Of a stretch of 64,000 bases of DNA, positions 60,609 through 64,000 are shown piece after piece (the stretch's first letter is position 1; every line of letters begins with the position of its first letter). The notes below the pieces were generated by a model. That model was given only the letters and a program-made list of their open reading frames with translations, did no database searches and was not told the origin of the DNA. The stretch comes from Selenomonadaceae bacterium. GTDB lineage: Bacteria > Bacillota > Negativicutes > Selenomonadales > Selenomonadaceae. The position numbers were made by a program, and so were the translations under genes. The stretch lies in NCBI GenBank assembly GCA_017614505.1, contig JAGABT010000011.1, forward strand, positions 1-64,000, in the 5' to 3' direction.

Positions 60609-61077
60609 TTGAAATTGTATCGTAGGGAGTGTAGCCATAGATAATGTCGCTGCCGTCGCCGGAAGCATACTGATAGATGGAGCCGCCGCTGCTCACGGAA
60701 GCTAAGCTGTTGCTGTAAATCGTATCGTTGCCGGTGCCGCCCTTGACGGTGTGCTTGTAAGTGTATCCCGCAACACTTTTCAAACTGATCACATCATTGC
60801 CGGCGCCGCCATTCATCGAATTGTACCATCCGCCATAGTTGATAATCCTGTCATTGCCGTTGCCGCCGTCGATTGTACAATAGCCATCGTAATATCCGTA
60901 GACCGTATCAGCGCCATCGCCCGCGTAGATTCTGGCATAGTTGTTGCGTTCATTGTAAACAGAATCGTTGCCGCCATAAGCATAGATAACATTGCTGCTG
61001 GCACTGTTACTGAGCGTTTCATTGCCGTCGGAGCCGTATATCGCGAAGCGCTGCAACTCGAAAGAAATCCCATTCAT
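60586..61077 (-). CDS. RTX-type protein N-terminal piece (N2), truncated at the inversion junction
   Basis: 163 residues with a proper start (GGGGAGGA before ATG 61077) and the N-terminus MNGISFELQRFA, which shares the F-x-LQ-x-FA pattern with N1. It then has RTX-type repeats (YAGDGADTVYGY, GGNGNDRII, GGAGNDVISL, GGTGNDTIY). It stops one codon past the 12-bp junction, overlapping the end of N1 by 23 bases on the opposite strand. Joined on paper to C2 it becomes a protein of about 1,825 residues with a C-terminal signal. Confidence 0.85.
   Translation of the reverse strand: MNGISFELQRFAIYGSDGNETLSNSASSNVIYAYGGNDSVYNERNNYARIYAGDGADTVYGYYDGYCTIDGGNGNDRIINYGGWYNSMNGGAGNDVISLKSVAGYTYKHTVKGGTGNDTIYSNSLASVSSGGSIYQYASGDGSDIIYGYTPYDTISITDNNHY
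60589..60600. other. Right inversion junction, 12-bp inverted repeat
   Basis: ATAATGATTATT, the reverse complement of 53695-53706, lies in the middle of TAATAATGATTATTA, a perfect 7-bp palindrome around one base. N1 enters from the left and N2 from the right. Codon phase at this site matches that of C1 and C2 at the left site. Confidence 0.75.
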
Positions 61078-61123
61078 AAAAATCCTCCCCTTCCTAAAAC
61101 TCCCGAAACAAAAACTTCTTTGT

Positions 61124-61153
61124 ATTGTAACACTCTTCCATCCCCCATGTCAA
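61124..61153 (-). promoter_or_regulatory. Promoter of the N2 fragment
   Basis: On the minus strand TTGACA (61153-61148), 18-bp spacer, TACAAT (61129-61124), 46 bases before the ATG at 61077. Confidence 0.65.
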
Positions 61154-61194
61154 GAGTTTTCTGAAATTTTAATCAAATTCTAATACAATGAAAA

Positions 61195-61234
61195 TAAAAA
61201 GAAAAGGACACCTTCGCCGTCTGAATATGTCCTT
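61195..61234 (-). terminator. Terminator after the hydrolase-RTX gene
   Basis: On the minus strand AAGGACA (61234-61228), a 17-base loop and TGTCCTT (61210-61204), followed by TTCTTTTTATTTT. It separates this gene from the N2 promoter. Confidence 0.8.
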
Positions 61235-61264
61235 ATTTTATTCTAATTTTGAATCAGCGCTGTT

Positions 61265-64000
61265 TCATTTTTCGCCGGAAGCTACCGTGAGGAGATTCGC
61301 CTGCGCGATAGTCGCAGTAGTATCCATGGTTTCGAAATCGCTGACTGAATAATTTTTTGAAGTAATTTCACCCAGCTGCGCGCCGCTGCCAACAAAGTTA
61401 GTGTCGTCCTCGGTAAACCACGGAACTGCCGCGTTGCCGTTGCCACTGCTGTAAGTTCTAGTAGAAGTTTTGCCGGCGGCGTCGACGATTGTAATTTTCT
61501 TACCGTTGCCGTTTTTGACGGTAATGGAGCCTGTTCCGACGCTGAAAATGACATCGGAGCCGCTGTAGCTGGTGCCGGAAATTTCGCCGCTGGTAATTTT
61601 AATTTTGTCCTGGAGGGAAGTGTAGTCCGTGATCACGTCTTTGCCGTCGCCGCTCGCGTAAACGAAGAAATCTTTGCCGTCGCCGCCCGTAAGCGTGTCA
61701 GCGCCAGCACCGCCGGTGAGCGTGTCATTGCCCGCGTCGCCGTAGAGTTTGTCGTTGCCAGCAGCGCCGTAGAGTTTATCGTTAGCGTTGCCGCCGTAAA
61801 TCGTATCTGCCTTCGAGCCGCCGGTGAGCGTATCATTGCCGGAGCCGCCCTTAATCGAATCGCCGAGATTGTTGCCTGTAATGCTGATTTTCTTCGTGAA
61901 GGCGCTGGCGTCGACGGTTTTGGTGGTCGTGGCGTAATTTTTCAAATCGATAGCCGCTCCGCTGTAGCTCGTGCCGACGGTGAGTTTTTTCTTCGATGAA
62001 TCGTAGCTGAGACCGCTCGGCAAACTGTCGCTGGAAGTTTCGGGATAAATTTTGGTAGTTTCAGCGCCGCGCGAATTTATGACGGTGATATTTTTATTCT
62101 TGCCATTTTTCACAGTGAGGTTACCGCTGGAAGTTTTCAGAACGACGTTGCTGCCGCTCACGCTCGCGCTGGTTATGCTCGCGCTGGCTAGCTTGATTTT
62201 ATCTGCGCCGGCGGTGTAATCCTGAATCAAATCGTTGCCGCCGCTGTAAATGTAAACGTCCGCGCCGCCGCCCAAACTTACGGTATCGTTACCTGCGCCG
62301 CCAGAAATTGTATCCGCGCCCTTGCCACCTTTGATAGAGTTCGCCGCCGCCGTCCCGACGATTGAGACGCCGCGCGACAGTGCCGAGGCGTTGACTTTCG
62401 TTACAGCTGAAGAATAATCCGCCAGGTCGATTAAGCTGCCGGTGAAAGCTGTGGACGCTGTGAGGACGGCGCCTTTGACGGAAATTCCGGCGGGAACGGT
62501 ACTTTCGGGATAAGTTTTGGTAGTAGTGTTGCCGTTTTTGTCAATAACGGTAATGGCTTTGTCTTTGCTGTTTTTGAGTGTAATGTTTCCGGCGGAAGTT
62601 TTCAGCACGACGTTTGAGCCGGAAATACTCGCGCTGGTTATGTTCGCGCTGGCTAGCTTGATTTTATCTGCGCCGGCGGTGTAGTCCTGAATTAAATCGT
62701 TGCCGCCGCTGTAAATGTAAATATCAGCGCCGCCGCCCAAACTCACGGTATCGTTACCTGCGCCGCCAAAGATTGTATCTGCGCCCTTGCCACCTTTGAT
62801 AGAGTTCGCCGCCGCCGTCCCGACGATTGAGACGCCGCGCGAAAGAGCCGAGGCGTTGACTTTGGTAACGCCGCTGTAATTCGCCAAATCGACTGAACTG
62901 CCAGTAAAAGCAGTTGACGCCGTAAGAATTGAATTGCTGATAGAAATTCCAGCTGGCAGAGTGCTTTCGGGATAAGTTTTCGTGGTAGTGTTGCCGTTTT
63001 TGTCAATGACCGTGATATTTTTGCCCTTGCCGTTTTGGACGGTGAGGTTGCCGCTTGAAGTTTTGAGCACGACGTTGTTGCCGCTGAGTGAACTGCCAGT
63101 GATTGACGCGCTGGCGAGCTTGATTTTGTCAGCCGCCGCGTAATCTTGAATTAAATCGTTGCCGCTGGAATAAATGTAAATGTCCGCGCCGCCGCCGAGC
63201 GAAACTGTATCATTGCCAGCTCCGCCAGAAATTGTATCCGCGCCGCTACCGCCCTTGATTGAGTTCGCTGCCGCCGAGCCGACAATCGTAACACCGCGCG
63301 AAAGTGCAGACGCGTTGACTTTGGTGACGTTGGAATAATTCGCTAAATCGATTTTGCTGCCGGTAAAATTGCTGGACGCGGTAAGAATTGAATTGCTGAT
63401 AGAAATTCCGGCGGGTAGCATTTCCTGAACAATAATTTCTCCAGTTTCTAAAAAGCCAGTATAAATATCCATTGCCGCCGCTGCCATCTTGTAATCATTG
63501 TGTCCTACGCCCTCGACGATAGAAATTTTCCAATTAAAAGGAACGCCAAGTGCCGCAGCCTGATCTTTCATTTGCTGATAAAATTCTTTGCCGCGTTCCA
63601 GACGATTTTCGCCCTGCGCGTCCGCTTCTGGCGTTGTACGAAGATTGTCATCCCGTACAATATCCTGCTCGCCAAGCAAAATAACTACGGGCTTCGCCAG
63701 AGTTGCAATTAGTTTCTCGTCCGTAACAGTCGTGCCTTTCAATCCGTAGGGAAATTGAATGCTGTTGTCTGGCATTGTGTACCAGCCGGCGTTTGCAGGA
63801 ATAATAACGTCAAAATCTTCCTCCTCACTAAAAATCGCGTAACGATGAACCAGTTGAGCGCCTGCAGAATGCCCAAAAAGCAAAGTCTTGCTGTCAGATG
63901 ACTGGACGCGATTTTTTACATCACGAATAATTCTGTTTAATACGGGGAAAACCCACTCATCTTCTGTTTGGAGACTGCCATTTCTCATGACGTTGCCGGT
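61265..64000 (-). CDS. Alpha/beta hydrolase fused to RTX repeats (5' end outside the window)
   Basis: The frame is open through the right edge; 911 codons are visible. The N-terminal part (about the first 200 visible residues) is an alpha/beta hydrolase with the nucleophile elbow GHSAGAQ, a PVVILLGEQDIV segment that may carry the acid residue, and the catalytic-His-like VEGVGHNDY. It resembles secreted esterase or depolymerase domains. Next come three near-identical modules of about 155 residues (starts near 63420, 62965 and 62500), each with AAANSIKGG.GADTI.GGAGNDTVSLGGG, then a fourth diverged module with tandem GGxGxD repeats. The end, PWFTEDDTNFV...AQLGEI...YSVSDFE...TIAQ, matches the endings of C1 and C2. 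Probably a calcium-stabilised enzyme exported by type I secretion. Confidence 0.85.
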   Translation of the reverse strand, partial: TGNVMRNGSLQTEDEWVFPVLNRIIRDVKNRVQSSDSKTLLFGHSAGAQLVHRYAIFSEEEDFDVIIPANAGWYTMPDNSIQFPYGLKGTTVTDEKLIATLAKPVVILLGEQDIVRDDNLRTTPEADAQGENRLERGKEFYQQMKDQAAALGVPFNWKISIVEGVGHNDYKMAAAAMDIYTGFLETGEIIVQEMLPAGISISNSILTASSNFTGSKIDLANYSNVTKVNASALSRGVTIVGSAAANSIKGGSGADTISGGAGNDTVSLGGGADIYIYSSGNDLIQDYAAADKIKLASASITGSSLSGNNVVLKTSSGNLTVQNGKGKNITVIDKNGNTTTKTYPESTLPAGISISNSILTASTAFTGSSVDLANYSGVTKVNASALSRGVSIVGTAAANSIKGGKGADTIFGGAGNDTVSLGGGADIYIYSGGNDLIQDYTAGADKIKLASANITSASISGSNVVLKTSAGNITLKNSKDKAITVIDKNGNTTTKTYPESTVPAGISVKGAVLTASTAFTGSLIDLADYSSAVTKVNASALSRGVSIVGTAAANSIKGGKGADTISGGAGNDTVSLGGGADVYIYSGGNDLIQDYTAGADKIKLASASITSASVSGSNVVLKTSSGNLTVKNGKNKNITVINSRGAETTKIYPETSSDSLPSGLSYDSSKKKLTVGTSYSGAAIDLKNYATTTKTVDASAFTKKISITGNNLGDSIKGGSGNDTLTGGSKADTIYGGNANDKLYGAAGNDKLYGDAGNDTLTGGAGADTLTGGDGKDFFVYASGDGKDVITDYTSLQDKIKITSGEISGTSYSGSDVIFSVGTGSITVKNGNGKKITIVDAAGKTSTRTYSSGNGNAAVPWFTEDDTNFVGSGAQLGEITSKNYSVSDFETMDTTATIAQANLLTVASGEK

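Overview
The window looks like a chromosomal segment of a diderm member of the Firmicutes, most likely Negativicutes (Selenomonadales-like). This is an inference from content. Firmicutes-type features are strong AGGAGG ribosome binding sites, frequent GTG/TTG starts, a valS-to-folC cluster, a clostridial-type single-chain PurL, an rplS leader hairpin and an htrA-rlmH pair. Outer-membrane features are an AsmA-like protein, a surface-glycan glycosyltransferase cluster with an RgpF homologue, and three very large RTX-type repeat proteins of the kind exported by type I secretion.

Layout. 0-0.3 kb: a strong leftward promoter, probably an rRNA leader, at the edge. 0.3-5.9 kb (minus): valS, a YgiB-like lipoprotein, a YgiC-like ATP-grasp protein and folC. 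6.0-7.6 kb: a phage scar with a truncated MuF-type head protein carrying a zinc-metallopeptidase domain, and three small genes. 7.8-11.9 kb (minus): trpS, a cell-wall amidase and an amino-acid ABC permease plus binding protein. 12.1-16.0 kb (plus): livH-livM-livG-livF. 16.0-18.8 kb: an accessory island with a phage antirepressor scrap, an EcoRI-family adenine methyltransferase, a compact locus that reads as a par/fst-like type I toxin-antitoxin module, and a DUF262-HNH nuclease. 19.0-24.1 kb (plus): two tandem MATE transporters, a CBS-ACT protein, UbiX and a degenerate mutarotase-like protein. 24.2-27.3 kb (minus): htrA, rlmH and the AsmA-like gene. 27.4-29.1 kb: rplS, queE and a structured non-coding RNA (6S RNA candidate) with its own promoter and terminator. 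29.1-36.6 kb (minus): priA, a DUF2156 protein and purL with an unusual coiled-coil insertion. 36.6-44.3 kb (minus): glycan synthesis genes and putP. 44.5-64 kb: the RTX region.

The RTX region is the most striking part. It contains two repeat-rich C-terminal bodies, one per strand, that meet head to head at about 53.70 kb and have no start of their own. It also contains two N-terminal pieces, each with promoter, ribosome binding site and start, that run into each other at about 60.59 kb. The two junctions share an inverted 12-bp sequence (53695-53706 and 60589-60600). Flipping the intervening 6.9 kb on paper joins both pairs in frame and gives two complete genes of about 3,655 and 1,825 codons on the minus strand, in line with their neighbours. 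This is either an invertible ON/OFF switch captured in the OFF state, a fixed inversion, or an assembly error.

A second recurrent theme is a family of nine mosaic palindromic elements (about 105-170 bp). Each sits just after the 3' end of a transcription unit and points the same way relative to it, so they look like mobile or amplified transcript-end modules.
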